A stretch of DNA of 64,000 bases, from positions 62,001-126,000 of the forward strand of contig JAJZIN010000001.1 in NCBI GenBank assembly GCA_021810575.1, in the 5' to 3' direction. Both the position numbers and the translations under genes were made by a program. Below, piece by piece: positions 9,214-17,061 of this stretch. Within the stretch, counting starts at the first letter, position 1; each line of letters opens with the position of its first letter. The stretch comes from Thermoplasmata archaeon (GTDB taxonomy: Archaea > Thermoplasmatota > Thermoplasmata > Thermoplasmatales > Thermoplasmataceae). The notes beneath the pieces were generated by a model that made no database searches, had not been told where the DNA came from, and saw only the letters and a list, made by a program, of their open reading frames with translations.

Positions 9214-10200
9214 ATGGTTAATACGTTTTATTCTGCACTGGAAGGTAAGGAACATGATCTTACCCCGGTCTGGTTCATGAGGCAGGCAGGAAGATATATG
9301 GAATCCTATCGCCAGTTAAGAAAAAAATATACAATGGAGGAGATCTGCCATCTTCCTGATGTATCATCCACAATAGCCTATGAAGCAGCTTCGTTTCTTG
9401 GTACTGATGCTGCAATAATATTTTCTGACATAATGACACCACTGGAAAACATGGGTTACAGGATAAAATATATAGAAAATGTTGGTCCAGTGCCTGAGAA
9501 ATCCTCTAGTATCTCAAATGAATTTATTTCATATTCCGGAAGGGCCGTAAAAAACTTTGTCCGGAATTACAGTACAATTCCAATAATTGGATTTGTCGGT
9601 GGACCCTTGACCATTGCTTCATATATAATATCAGGGGGACCTGACAGGGACCTGAAGAAAACGAAGACAAAACTTTTAAAGGATGAGAATGAAATGAGGG
9701 ATTTACTCAATGGAATCACAGACATAATCGTGAAGGATGCTCAATCCCAAGTGGCCGCAGGTGCCAGGGTTATACAGATCTTTGATAGCTGGCTAGGTTT
9801 TCTGGACCCAGATTATGTTGAACTTATTATTAACACAACGGTAAGCAAGATAACGAAAGAAATCAAGAATAATGGAGCAAAATCCATATATTTTTCAACA
9901 GGTACTTCAGGAATGATGGAATCATTGAAAAAAGGGAACGCTGATTTTCTCAGTCTGGACTGGAGATGTTCATTAAAGGAAATTGCTGAAAATTTTGGAA
10001 ATATAGGATTGCAGGGAAATCTTGATCCGGCTGTTCTTTCATCATCTCTGGACAAAACTATTGACAAAAGCATTAAAATTGTGAAGGAAATGAGAGATTT
10101 TAACAGGTTCATATTTAATCTGGGTCACGGGATACTACCTGATACAGACCCTGAGAATGCACGAACACTTGTTAGGAAAATACACGAAGTGATAGGATGA
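9214..10200 (+). CDS. hemE: Uroporphyrinogen III decarboxylase
   Basis: The 328-residue enzyme begins with the family signature TPVWFMRQAGRYMESYRQLR (about residues 17-36) that holds the substrate-binding arginines, and has IIFSDIMTPLENMG with the catalytic aspartate and NLGHGILPDTDPENAR near the C-terminus. It converts uroporphyrinogen III to coproporphyrinogen III. The start ATG abuts the asnS stop. The stop overlaps hemH by four bases (ATGA). The pair hemE-hemH implies that this archaeon makes haem by a coproporphyrin or protoporphyrin route instead of the sirohaem route used by many archaea. Confidence 0.94.
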   Translation: MVNTFYSALEGKEHDLTPVWFMRQAGRYMESYRQLRKKYTMEEICHLPDVSSTIAYEAASFLGTDAAIIFSDIMTPLENMGYRIKYIENVGPVPEKSSSISNEFISYSGRAVKNFVRNYSTIPIIGFVGGPLTIASYIISGGPDRDLKKTKTKLLKDENEMRDLLNGITDIIVKDAQSQVAAGARVIQIFDSWLGFLDPDYVELIINTTVSKITKEIKNNGAKSIYFSTGTSGMMESLKKGNADFLSLDWRCSLKEIAENFGNIGLQGNLDPAVLSSSLDKTIDKSIKIVKEMRDFNRFIFNLGHGILPDTDPENARTLVRKIHEVIG

Positions 10201-11078
10201 AAAATGCCTTACTTATGATGGCTTACGGAAGCCCGGAAAGAAAAGAAGATATAATGGATTACCTGAGAGATGTATATGGGGGTAGGGAACCACCAAAATT
10301 TGCCATAGATGAGACAGAAAACAAGTATTCGAGATTTGGATTCAAGTCTCCGTCCAGTGAAATCCTCAGAAAGCTCACGGAACAGGTTAGGAATTCAATA
10401 AGTGAAATGGACGTTTATATGGCTTTCAAGCACTGGAAGCCTTCAATCGAGGAGATCGTCATTCAACTCAGAGATAGAGGTTACGAACGGATAAACCTAC
10501 TTCCACTTTTTCCCATCAGGAACACGAGTATCCAGGGAAGCTACATAGACCCATTCCATAGGGTACTTAAAAAATTAGATTATAATCCTCAGGTACGCCT
10601 GGTAAGTGGCATGACTGATGCGCCCAGTCTTACTCAATACTGGGTTGAGTCTGTGAAGAAGACTTATAGAGATGGGGATTTCCTTCTTTTCAGCGCCCAC
10701 AGTCTACCACACACCATAGAGCAGGAAACCGAATATTACAATATATTCAAGAACTGGTCCGGGCAGATTGCAGGGAGCCTTGGAATAAAGGAGTTTAATT
10801 TTGCATTTCAGAGCAGGGGATCATACGGAAAAACATGGCTGGAACCAAGTGTTTATCAGGTACTTGAAGGTATTGAGCAAGGCAGGTATAATAATATCGT
10901 TACAGTACCCATAGGCTTCATTTACGATCACCTGGAAGTGCTGTATGATCTTGACTTTCTGTTCGGGAAAAAGGTTTTAGATAAGGGTATGGGATACAGG
11001 AGGGCTGAACTTCCAAATAATTCAAGCCTTATGGTGGAAACAATAAGGGAGTGTACGGAGATGATGAATGATGAGTGA
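10197..11078 (+). CDS. hemH: Ferrochelatase (protoporphyrin or coproporphyrin type)
   Basis: The 293-residue protein has the ferrochelatase signature: LLMMAYGSPERKEDIMDYLR at the start, FSAHSLPHTIEQETEYYN with the metal-binding histidine, QSRGSYGKTWLEPSVYQ, and GFIYDHLEVLYDLD with the catalytic glutamate. It inserts ferrous iron into a porphyrin. At 293 residues it is close to the short coproporphyrin ferrochelatase of Gram-positive bacteria, but length does not prove which porphyrin is used. The gene is coupled to hemE by a four-base overlap and overlaps the next start by 11 bases. The oxidase step that must lie between hemE and hemH is not in the window. Confidence 0.92.
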   Translation: MKNALLMMAYGSPERKEDIMDYLRDVYGGREPPKFAIDETENKYSRFGFKSPSSEILRKLTEQVRNSISEMDVYMAFKHWKPSIEEIVIQLRDRGYERINLLPLFPIRNTSIQGSYIDPFHRVLKKLDYNPQVRLVSGMTDAPSLTQYWVESVKKTYRDGDFLLFSAHSLPHTIEQETEYYNIFKNWSGQIAGSLGIKEFNFAFQSRGSYGKTWLEPSVYQVLEGIEQGRYNNIVTVPIGFIYDHLEVLYDLDFLFGKKVLDKGMGYRRAELPNNSSLMVETIRECTEMMNDE

Positions 11079-11982
11079 TTTGAAACTGTTTGCATATGAT
11101 CTTGAAGATTTTATCAAGAGTATAGTGAAGAAACACACGGAAAGTGATATAACGATTTATGGAAGAAAAGATGAGAAAGGAAACATAACACTGTTTTCTC
11201 CGTTGAGGTATCCAGATAAGATTTCTTCACTGACAGACAGCATGACACTCTCGGACTACTGCCTTATAAATGGGAGGAAATTCGATGGGTTCCTTGGGGA
11301 GAATATTATATGTGCTGACCTTATGAACAAGAAAAATGGCTTATTCATTACTGATTCGTTCACAGATACTGGAAAATTAAAGAGTATCATAAAAGGTTCA
11401 AATCTTGAAAATTACAGGATGTACGATGGTAATGCCATGGACATGCTAGAAACTCTTGATAGAAATATTGTGAAACCGGATCCAACGGGTAATGTGAAGG
11501 TTATAATAGATCACTTCTTCAAGGTTAAAAGCGTTGGTACAGTCATTCTGGGATTCGTACTATCTGGGACACTGAAGAAGCATCAAACACTTTATCTCAA
11601 TCCTGCCGGAGTTCAGGTCCAGGTTAGATCAATACAGATGAACGATGTTGATTTTGATGAGGCCCCAGCTGGATCTAGAGTTGGAATAGCCCTGAAAAAT
11701 GCAGATATAGAATCTATCGACCGAGGAGCAACCCTCTCCGAGGAGATAGAAATTCCATTAAAGGAGATTAGGGGGAATATAAAGTTTCACAGGGCTGTTC
11801 CAGAAGATGCACGGAAGGATGGAGAAGTATTCGTTTCAGGTCACTTCATCTATTCCCGTGGTATTATGGAGAATGGCAAAATTACAATGGATAAACCTGT
11901 ACTTCCCTGGGATGATTATATTCTGATAAAACCTAATGCAAAACCCAGGGTGATTGGGAGGATCGACAGGCTCAGTGAGTGA
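11068..11982 (+). CDS. Archaeal SelB-like / EF-Tu domain 2-3 protein without GTPase motifs
   Basis: From about residue 134 the protein has an EF-Tu domain II barrel: VIIDHFFKVKSVGTVILGFV, SGTLKKHQTLYLNPAG, APAGSRVGIALKNADIESID and RGATLSEE, followed by a domain III-like stretch to the end. The first 130 residues, where the G domain should be, lack the P-loop (GxxxxGK), DxxG and NKxD motifs. This matches what is known of the archaeal SelB-like family (aSelBL), whose role is not established. It is the last gene of the asnS-hemE-hemH series, overlapping hemH by 11 bases and the convergent purD stop by 11 bases. A second ATG at 11071 is possible. Confidence 0.75.
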   Translation: MMSDLKLFAYDLEDFIKSIVKKHTESDITIYGRKDEKGNITLFSPLRYPDKISSLTDSMTLSDYCLINGRKFDGFLGENIICADLMNKKNGLFITDSFTDTGKLKSIIKGSNLENYRMYDGNAMDMLETLDRNIVKPDPTGNVKVIIDHFFKVKSVGTVILGFVLSGTLKKHQTLYLNPAGVQVQVRSIQMNDVDFDEAPAGSRVGIALKNADIESIDRGATLSEEIEIPLKEIRGNIKFHRAVPEDARKDGEVFVSGHFIYSRGIMENGKITMDKPVLPWDDYILIKPNAKPRVIGRIDRLSE

Positions 11983-13294
11983 ATTTGTAATTCCCGGTTC
12001 TGGCCATTTCTATCTTTTTATTTATTGATTCTTTCGTGCCTATATCGTGCCTCATGTAATATCCTCCTCTTATTCTCCAAAGATTCAATTCCACCATGTT
12101 CGATGCCTCAGGTATGGAATCTGCCTCTGTCATTATGGCTATAGCTCTTGAATTTGTCATCTTGACCTCTTCAAGCTCACCTTCAACGGATGAATAGAAG
12201 ATATGTACATGGTCAGGAAGGTCTTTGGTATTTATATTAAGGGTTCCAGGCTTTGGGTTTATGCCATAACCTTCCGGGACAAGATATTTCAATACAGAAG
12301 CTTTCCTCCTGAAGGTGATCTTTGTGCTCTTGAGATCTGCATCAGCTATCTTGAACATTAAATCAACTGAATTACCTTCCATAAGCGTGACTATATTCAT
12401 CCCTTCCGGATCGGCAAGCCTTCCATTAACTTCTATTACCTTCAGATCATCTTTCGTTTGCATGAATTGAACATAAAGGACTCCACGGAAAAGCAATCCA
12501 TCCTGGAAAAGTGCTTCTATAAACCTCTTGGAAATATCTTTTGCTCTTTCATATATCCCCGGTCTCATGAAGGGAAGCTTGAGTTCTATATCCGTTATTG
12601 AACCCATTCCCCCGGTGTTTGGTCCGAGGTCGTTCTCGTATAATCTCTTATAGTCCTGTGCGACAGGAGCAAAGATTGAATTTACACCATCCGTAAACAG
12701 TTGCATTGAGAATTCCTCCCCATATACGGCTTCCTCAATAAGCACCTTCTTATCCCTACGGAAAACCTCCTGGGCGTATCCTATGGCTTCGGCCCTGCTG
12801 TTGAAATGCTGGTCAGTTATCTTTACCCCTTTTCCTCCTGTTAATCCTGAGGGCTTTATGGCGAATTCAAGATTCGTGTTTGAAAGCATTTTCTGTATAT
12901 CATATTCATTGTCCAGAACCTCATATTTAAGGTTTCCCGGAATTCCGTACCTCTTCATCAGCTGTCTCATGAAGATTTTTGAACTCTCGATCTGGAATGA
13001 TGCTGACGTTGGACTTGCAACCTTGATCTTGTTGTATTCAAGTTTGTCAACCAGATTGGTTTCAAGGTAACCGTCTGGACTTACATATACGAGATCTGGC
13101 TTCTTGTCGATTATGAATCTCGCTATCAGATCAGTATCCATGGATTTTGTTACTAGCGATTCACTGCTTATTGATCTTATTGATGGGTTGTCATTTGGCA
13201 TTATGGAGATCAGCTCTGCCCCATCCTGAAACAACCTTCTCGCAAGAGCGTCTTCCCTTCCACCACCACCTACAATTGCAATTACTTCACTCAT
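11972..13294 (-). CDS. purD: Phosphoribosylamine-glycine ligase
   Basis: The 440-residue ATP-grasp enzyme makes glycinamide ribonucleotide in purine synthesis. The N-terminus has IAIVGGGGREDALARRL, the ATP-grasp lid has FAIKPSGLTGGKGVKIT, and the signature LGPNTGGMGSITD (about residues 230) and EVNGRLADPEGMNIV are clear. The protein is of normal length. It starts eight bases inside the scpB stop region, so scpB and purD are translated together although their functions are unrelated. No other pur genes are near. Confidence 0.93.
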   Translation of the reverse strand: MSEVIAIVGGGGREDALARRLFQDGAELISIMPNDNPSIRSISSESLVTKSMDTDLIARFIIDKKPDLVYVSPDGYLETNLVDKLEYNKIKVASPTSASFQIESSKIFMRQLMKRYGIPGNLKYEVLDNEYDIQKMLSNTNLEFAIKPSGLTGGKGVKITDQHFNSRAEAIGYAQEVFRRDKKVLIEEAVYGEEFSMQLFTDGVNSIFAPVAQDYKRLYENDLGPNTGGMGSITDIELKLPFMRPGIYERAKDISKRFIEALFQDGLLFRGVLYVQFMQTKDDLKVIEVNGRLADPEGMNIVTLMEGNSVDLMFKIADADLKSTKITFRRKASVLKYLVPEGYGINPKPGTLNINTKDLPDHVHIFYSSVEGELEEVKMTNSRAIAIMTEADSIPEASNMVELNLWRIRGGYYMRHDIGTKESINKKIEMARTGNYKFTH

Positions 13295-13790
13295 CTTTTA
13301 TCTCACTCCCCCTTTCATCCTCCCTGATTACAGGTATCTTCTTTTTTTCCATATTAAAATATTTATAAAATTTACCGGTTAATTCGTAAATTTCTGTATT
13401 ACGATATTTAACTGATTTAATAAATCCTGCTCTCTTCAGGGAGTGTACCAGGAAGTCACCCTGCATCTTGAACTTCTCCTTGACTTCCCCCTTCATGGTT
13501 CTGTCATTGTTGAGTATTAGGGTGAGCAACCTGATCTGTTCAGGAGATAATTCTGGCTTTGCTACACCTTTTACCAGATCTGAATATTCATTTTTAAGGA
13601 CCATCCTGTATTTCTTTCCTGCATTGCTTATTGTTATACAGGTTTCCCTTCCAGCGTATTCCCTTATCAGTTTCCTCAACTCCTTCTTTATCATATTCTG
13701 GTCTTCCAGCAGGATTGAGGATATTTCTGTTATACCTACAGGTTCTTCCGCTGCGAACAGGATAGCTTCTATCTTTCTTTGGATATCCAC
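13287..13790 (-). CDS. scpB: Segregation and condensation protein B
   Basis: The 167-residue protein has two winged-helix domains typical of ScpB: IQRKIEAILFAAEEPVGITE at the N-terminus (the hallmark of the family) and SPEQIRLLTLILNNDRTMKG beginning the second. ScpB binds ScpA as part of the SMC condensin that compacts and separates chromosomes. smc and scpA lie 3.3 kb away on the other strand, so the complex is complete in this window but not in one operon. The C-terminal tail is short and charged (KKKIPVIREDERGSEIKDE). The first ATG on a leader-poor AT-rich upstream is used. Confidence 0.88.
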   Translation of the reverse strand: MDIQRKIEAILFAAEEPVGITEISSILLEDQNMIKKELRKLIREYAGRETCITISNAGKKYRMVLKNEYSDLVKGVAKPELSPEQIRLLTLILNNDRTMKGEVKEKFKMQGDFLVHSLKRAGFIKSVKYRNTEIYELTGKFYKYFNMEKKKIPVIREDERGSEIKDE

Positions 13791-13902
13791 CTTTCCTTAT
13801 TGACTCTTAATATATATTTTTATTTTATGCACATATTTTAAACGGGTGTCTCGTATTTCAATACCACATAGATTTAATTTAACTAATTGATAAGGGATAA
13901 GA

Positions 13903-15297
13903 ATGTCAGAACATAGCGATGAAACGCTTCTTGGAACCCTTGAAAACGGCCAGAGAACAATGAAACCAAATGCTCTCTTCTACCTCTGGTTCGGATCAAA
14001 TCTTACAGTTGCTGATTTTGCACTTGGAGTCCTGGTTGAGTCCTATGGACTGACAGTTTATTATACTGTTATAGCACTTTTAATAGCGAACGTTTTTGGA
14101 GGATTGCTCGTTGCTTTCATGAGCCATCTCGGTCCAACAAGTGGCATGGGACAGATGGAAATATCAAAAAAATCATTCGGGAAAGGAGGCGGAAAGATAT
14201 TTTCCCTGCTCCAGTTCATGAACACCATTGGATGGTTGTCAGTCAACCTAATCATATCATCAAGAGCACTACAGTTTATTCTCAGTTCAAGAGATTCTTA
14301 CAACCCAAGCTTCATGGGTATTAATCTTCTTGAAATTACCTCGCTCATAATTGTGATGGCTGTAATAGCAGTGACAATAATTTTCGGTCACAGGTCAATC
14401 AAAGCATTCGAGAAGATAATGTCCGTTGTTCTCGGAATACTTTTTGTGATACTGACATATTCAATTATTACCAGTCCTTCAGGGTTCATCTCTTCATATA
14501 CAGGCACTTTTTCAATAATTTCATTTGCTTCCATAATTATGCTGTCGTTTTCTTACATCATGTCCTGGGGCCCTTATGCAGCAGACTATTCCAGATATAC
14601 ACAGAAAGGCCAGTTTTCATCAGCAAAAGCCTTCATTTATACATTTTTGGGTACTGCACTAGCGTCATTTCTGGTTGAACTTATAGGCTTTTACGTAGGG
14701 ATTGATTTGAATCTGAGTGGAGTGTTTTCAAACAGGCTGTTTGTGCCATTACTGGGTGGATTCTGGTTACTCGGATCACTTACACTCTTTCTCGGTGGTC
14801 TTGCTGCAAACTCACTTAATCTTTATTCCAATCTTATGTCCATAAGGTCTCTTGGTTTTAAAAACGGCAGAAATTATATCATCCTGGCCATAGGAATACT
14901 CACGGTTGCAATGGGATTCATCTTTTATAATACATTCTCCTCCTATTTTGAGGGATTCCTTTATGTTCTAGATTACTGGATAACGCCGTGGATTGGTGTC
15001 ATGATAGCAGAATTCTTCCTTGTTAAGAGGAAAGGAGGCTTTTATGCTAACATAAACTGGAACCCCATTATAGCCTATCTACTTTCAATTGGCATCTCCA
15101 TTCCATTCATGGATACCATTCAGTATTATTTTGGTATATACATACCATTTTACTCTGCAACTTCCGGTGTTGATTTTAGCTATGTAATTTCATTCTTCAT
15201 CTCAATTATTCTTACCTATATTTTTGAAACTAGAATATCAGGTAAGGTAAAACAGAGTATGAAGAGCAGCAAACCGTTCAGTGATTCTGGGGAATAG
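13903..15297 (+). CDS. NCS1-family nucleobase/cation permease
   Basis: The 464-residue protein has about twelve membrane segments and the NCS1 opening pattern: RTMKPNALFYLWFGSNLTVA before the first helix pair, then SHLGPTSGMGQMEISKKSFG in the loop, and SMILSFSYIMSWGPYAADYSRY-like sequence near residue 210-227. Family members import cytosine, purines, allantoin or thiamine with a cation. Substrate choice cannot be read here, although the neighbouring purD gene makes a purine plausible. It diverges from scpB over 112 AT-rich bases. Its stop overlaps RNase Z by 20 bases on the other strand. Confidence 0.85.
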   Translation: MSEHSDETLLGTLENGQRTMKPNALFYLWFGSNLTVADFALGVLVESYGLTVYYTVIALLIANVFGGLLVAFMSHLGPTSGMGQMEISKKSFGKGGGKIFSLLQFMNTIGWLSVNLIISSRALQFILSSRDSYNPSFMGINLLEITSLIIVMAVIAVTIIFGHRSIKAFEKIMSVVLGILFVILTYSIITSPSGFISSYTGTFSIISFASIIMLSFSYIMSWGPYAADYSRYTQKGQFSSAKAFIYTFLGTALASFLVELIGFYVGIDLNLSGVFSNRLFVPLLGGFWLLGSLTLFLGGLAANSLNLYSNLMSIRSLGFKNGRNYIILAIGILTVAMGFIFYNTFSSYFEGFLYVLDYWITPWIGVMIAEFFLVKRKGGFYANINWNPIIAYLLSIGISIPFMDTIQYYFGIYIPFYSATSGVDFSYVISFFISIILTYIFETRISGKVKQSMKSSKPFSDSGE

Positions 15298-16225
15298 TCT
15301 CTCCCTTTGCCACATCGAATGATAGGAGTTCCTTAGACAGAAATGAATTTGGGAAAATAGATTTTGCCTCCTTAAGTAAAATTTCTGGGTCATCAATCCG
15401 AGGGCTATAATGATATAGATAAAAGCGCTTCACTTCTGCATCTCTGGCTATTTCTGCGGCCTGCCTTGATGATGAATGTCCGAATTCATTTACCTTCGGT
15501 TCCAGCGACGAATCTGTTGTTGTCTCATGAATTAATACATCTGCTCCTCTTGCGAAGTTTACCATTTCACTATTTGGCCTGGTATCTCCCGAATATACAA
15601 GGACTCTCCCCTTTCTTATTCCTGCTGAAACTTCCTCAAGCTTAACTATCCTTCCATTTATGTTCAACTCCCCGTGTTCACGTAGTTTTTCAATTTTGCT
15701 TGATTCAATACCAAGTTTCTTTACTTTTTCAGGATCTATCTTTATCAGATCAGTTTCAGTAAGTTTGTATGAAACTGCAGGTACGGGATGATCAGCCCTG
15801 ATTGTTTCAAGAGTAAAAAATTCAGTCTGGAGCTTTCCTTCGAATGGTATCTCGTTTATGAGTATTTCAAATCCAAGAGTGTAATAACCTACATTGAATG
15901 CTCTTGTAAGGACTGATATAGCGCCGGGTGGTCCATAAACTTTTAGCGGTTTTTCCCTTCCATTAAATGACATGCTCTGGATCAGACCAAGTATGCCCAG
16001 AAAATGATCTCCGTGAAAATGTGATATAAATATACTATCTATTTTCATGAAAGAAATTCCACTTTTCATTATCTGCTTCTGCGTTCCTTCACCACAATCA
16101 AACATGCATACAAAATCATCTAACTGAACCACTACTGCCGGCAATGACCTCCCTGGAAATGGCCAAGAACCACCACTTCCGAGAAATGTAACCTTGAAAG
16201 ATGATACCATGAGGGGAAAATTCAA
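15278..16225 (-). CDS. rnz: Ribonuclease Z (tRNA 3' processing endonuclease)
   Basis: The 315-residue metallo-beta-lactamase protein begins VTFLGSGGSWPFPGRSLPAV and has DCGEGTQKQIM and the zinc motif ISHFHGDHFLGILGL. The later ligands appear in VLVYSGDTRPN and EFGHSSSRQAAEIA, and the C-terminal FYLYHYSPR supplies the last histidine. It trims the 3' trailer from pre-tRNAs. A second ATG at 16210 (MVSSFKVTF) fits the family N-terminus better and may be the true start; nothing upstream decides this. The gene end overlaps the NCS1 permease by 20 bases. Confidence 0.92.
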   Translation of the reverse strand: MNFPLMVSSFKVTFLGSGGSWPFPGRSLPAVVVQLDDFVCMFDCGEGTQKQIMKSGISFMKIDSIFISHFHGDHFLGILGLIQSMSFNGREKPLKVYGPPGAISVLTRAFNVGYYTLGFEILINEIPFEGKLQTEFFTLETIRADHPVPAVSYKLTETDLIKIDPEKVKKLGIESSKIEKLREHGELNINGRIVKLEEVSAGIRKGRVLVYSGDTRPNSEMVNFARGADVLIHETTTDSSLEPKVNEFGHSSSRQAAEIARDAEVKRFYLYHYSPRIDDPEILLKEAKSIFPNSFLSKELLSFDVAKGETIPQNH

Positions 16226-16443
16226 TCTTTGTTATTATGTTTTCAGTATCAGTTGTTGAAAGCATCTAACTTGCTCTTCAAACAGAAAGTGCTGGAGATT
16301 CAAACCTTATTTCTCTCCTGGCTTTGATTCTCTTCGGTTCTGGGGGACTCATCACCTGATTGTGATTACTTTACTCTCTTTCGAAAAACTGAAGTTTGAC
16401 AATTCTTATACATTGCAGGCTCAGCGGATATCTTTCTCAAAAA

Positions 16444-16453
16444 TTTAAATATA
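16444..16453 (+). promoter_or_regulatory. TATA box for leaderless membrane protein gene
   Basis: TTTAAATATA is centred about 24 bases before the GTG at 16472, the usual archaeal TATA-to-start distance. This supports both the GTG start and a leaderless transcript. Confidence 0.6.
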
Positions 16454-16471
16454 TTAGATACATTATATTTT

Positions 16472-17011
16472 GTGCTAGTATTAACGTTTACAACTCAGAG
16501 TTCGAATTCAGGCAGTGATATTTATAGCTATATACTGTTGATTGCGATTTTCGGTCTGCTTATTTACAGAAGGATTAAGAGAGGAATCAATGGCAGACCT
16601 TATACATTACGTAGAATTTTAACAACTCCTGTTATTTATGCACTTCTTCTGATATACTTTCTGGCGGTCCTCTATTCATTTGTCATTTATGATCTGATAG
16701 CAGCAATTATGATAATCCCGGGATTTATACTGGGCGACAGGATAGGATCATTATCAACTGTTTACTGGGAAGGAACAGTACTGATGTATAAAAGGTCCAC
16801 GTGGGTACTCTTCCTGACGCTAATGCTCTATTTGATAAGGATCATTCTTGAATTTGTTCTTAACACAACTAATATTTATCTTCTGACAGCGGTCAATGCA
16901 AGCCTGGCTATATCCCTGGGAATTCTTGTAGGCGAATTTCTGCATCTAAAATCGTCAGCCAGGGAGCTACTCAGTAATCAACCTAAGGAAGATGCGATTA
17001 ACAATGCATAA
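16472..17011 (+). CDS. Integral membrane protein, possibly CcdC/DUF1453-like
   Basis: The 179-residue protein has about five hydrophobic helices (roughly residues 20-36, 51-70, 72-88, 108-128, 134-154). The pattern YRRIKRGINGRPYTLRRIL between helices one and two resembles the conserved loop of CcdC-like (DUF1453) membrane proteins, but the match is short and from memory. The GTG start is favoured because a TATA box sits at leaderless spacing and no ATG is close. smc follows 50 bases later on the same strand. Function unknown. Confidence 0.6.
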   Translation: MLVLTFTTQSSNSGSDIYSYILLIAIFGLLIYRRIKRGINGRPYTLRRILTTPVIYALLLIYFLAVLYSFVIYDLIAAIMIIPGFILGDRIGSLSTVYWEGTVLMYKRSTWVLFLTLMLYLIRIILEFVLNTTNIYLLTAVNASLAISLGILVGEFLHLKSSARELLSNQPKEDAINNA

Positions 17012-17051
17012 ATATTTATATTTCTGTAATAATATCATACAGTTGTCTGAC

Positions 17052-17058
17052 GGGGTGA
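17052..17058 (+). promoter_or_regulatory. Shine-Dalgarno selecting the TTG start of smc
   Basis: GGGGTGA lies three bases before TTG at 17062. No ATG occurs near the conserved N-terminus, so this site decides the TTG start. Confidence 0.6.
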
Positions 17059-17061
17059 ACT

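Noticed and set aside
10197..11078. Sirohydrochlorin ferrochelatase (SirB/CbiK)
   Set aside because: The SAHSLP and late YDHLEVLYDLD motifs plus adjacency to hemE fit HemH/CpfC ferrochelatase.
16290..16340. T-arm-like GATTCAAACC suggesting a tRNA
   Set aside because: The flanking bases do not pair to make a T stem, and no D arm, anticodon arm or acceptor stem could be drawn on either strand.
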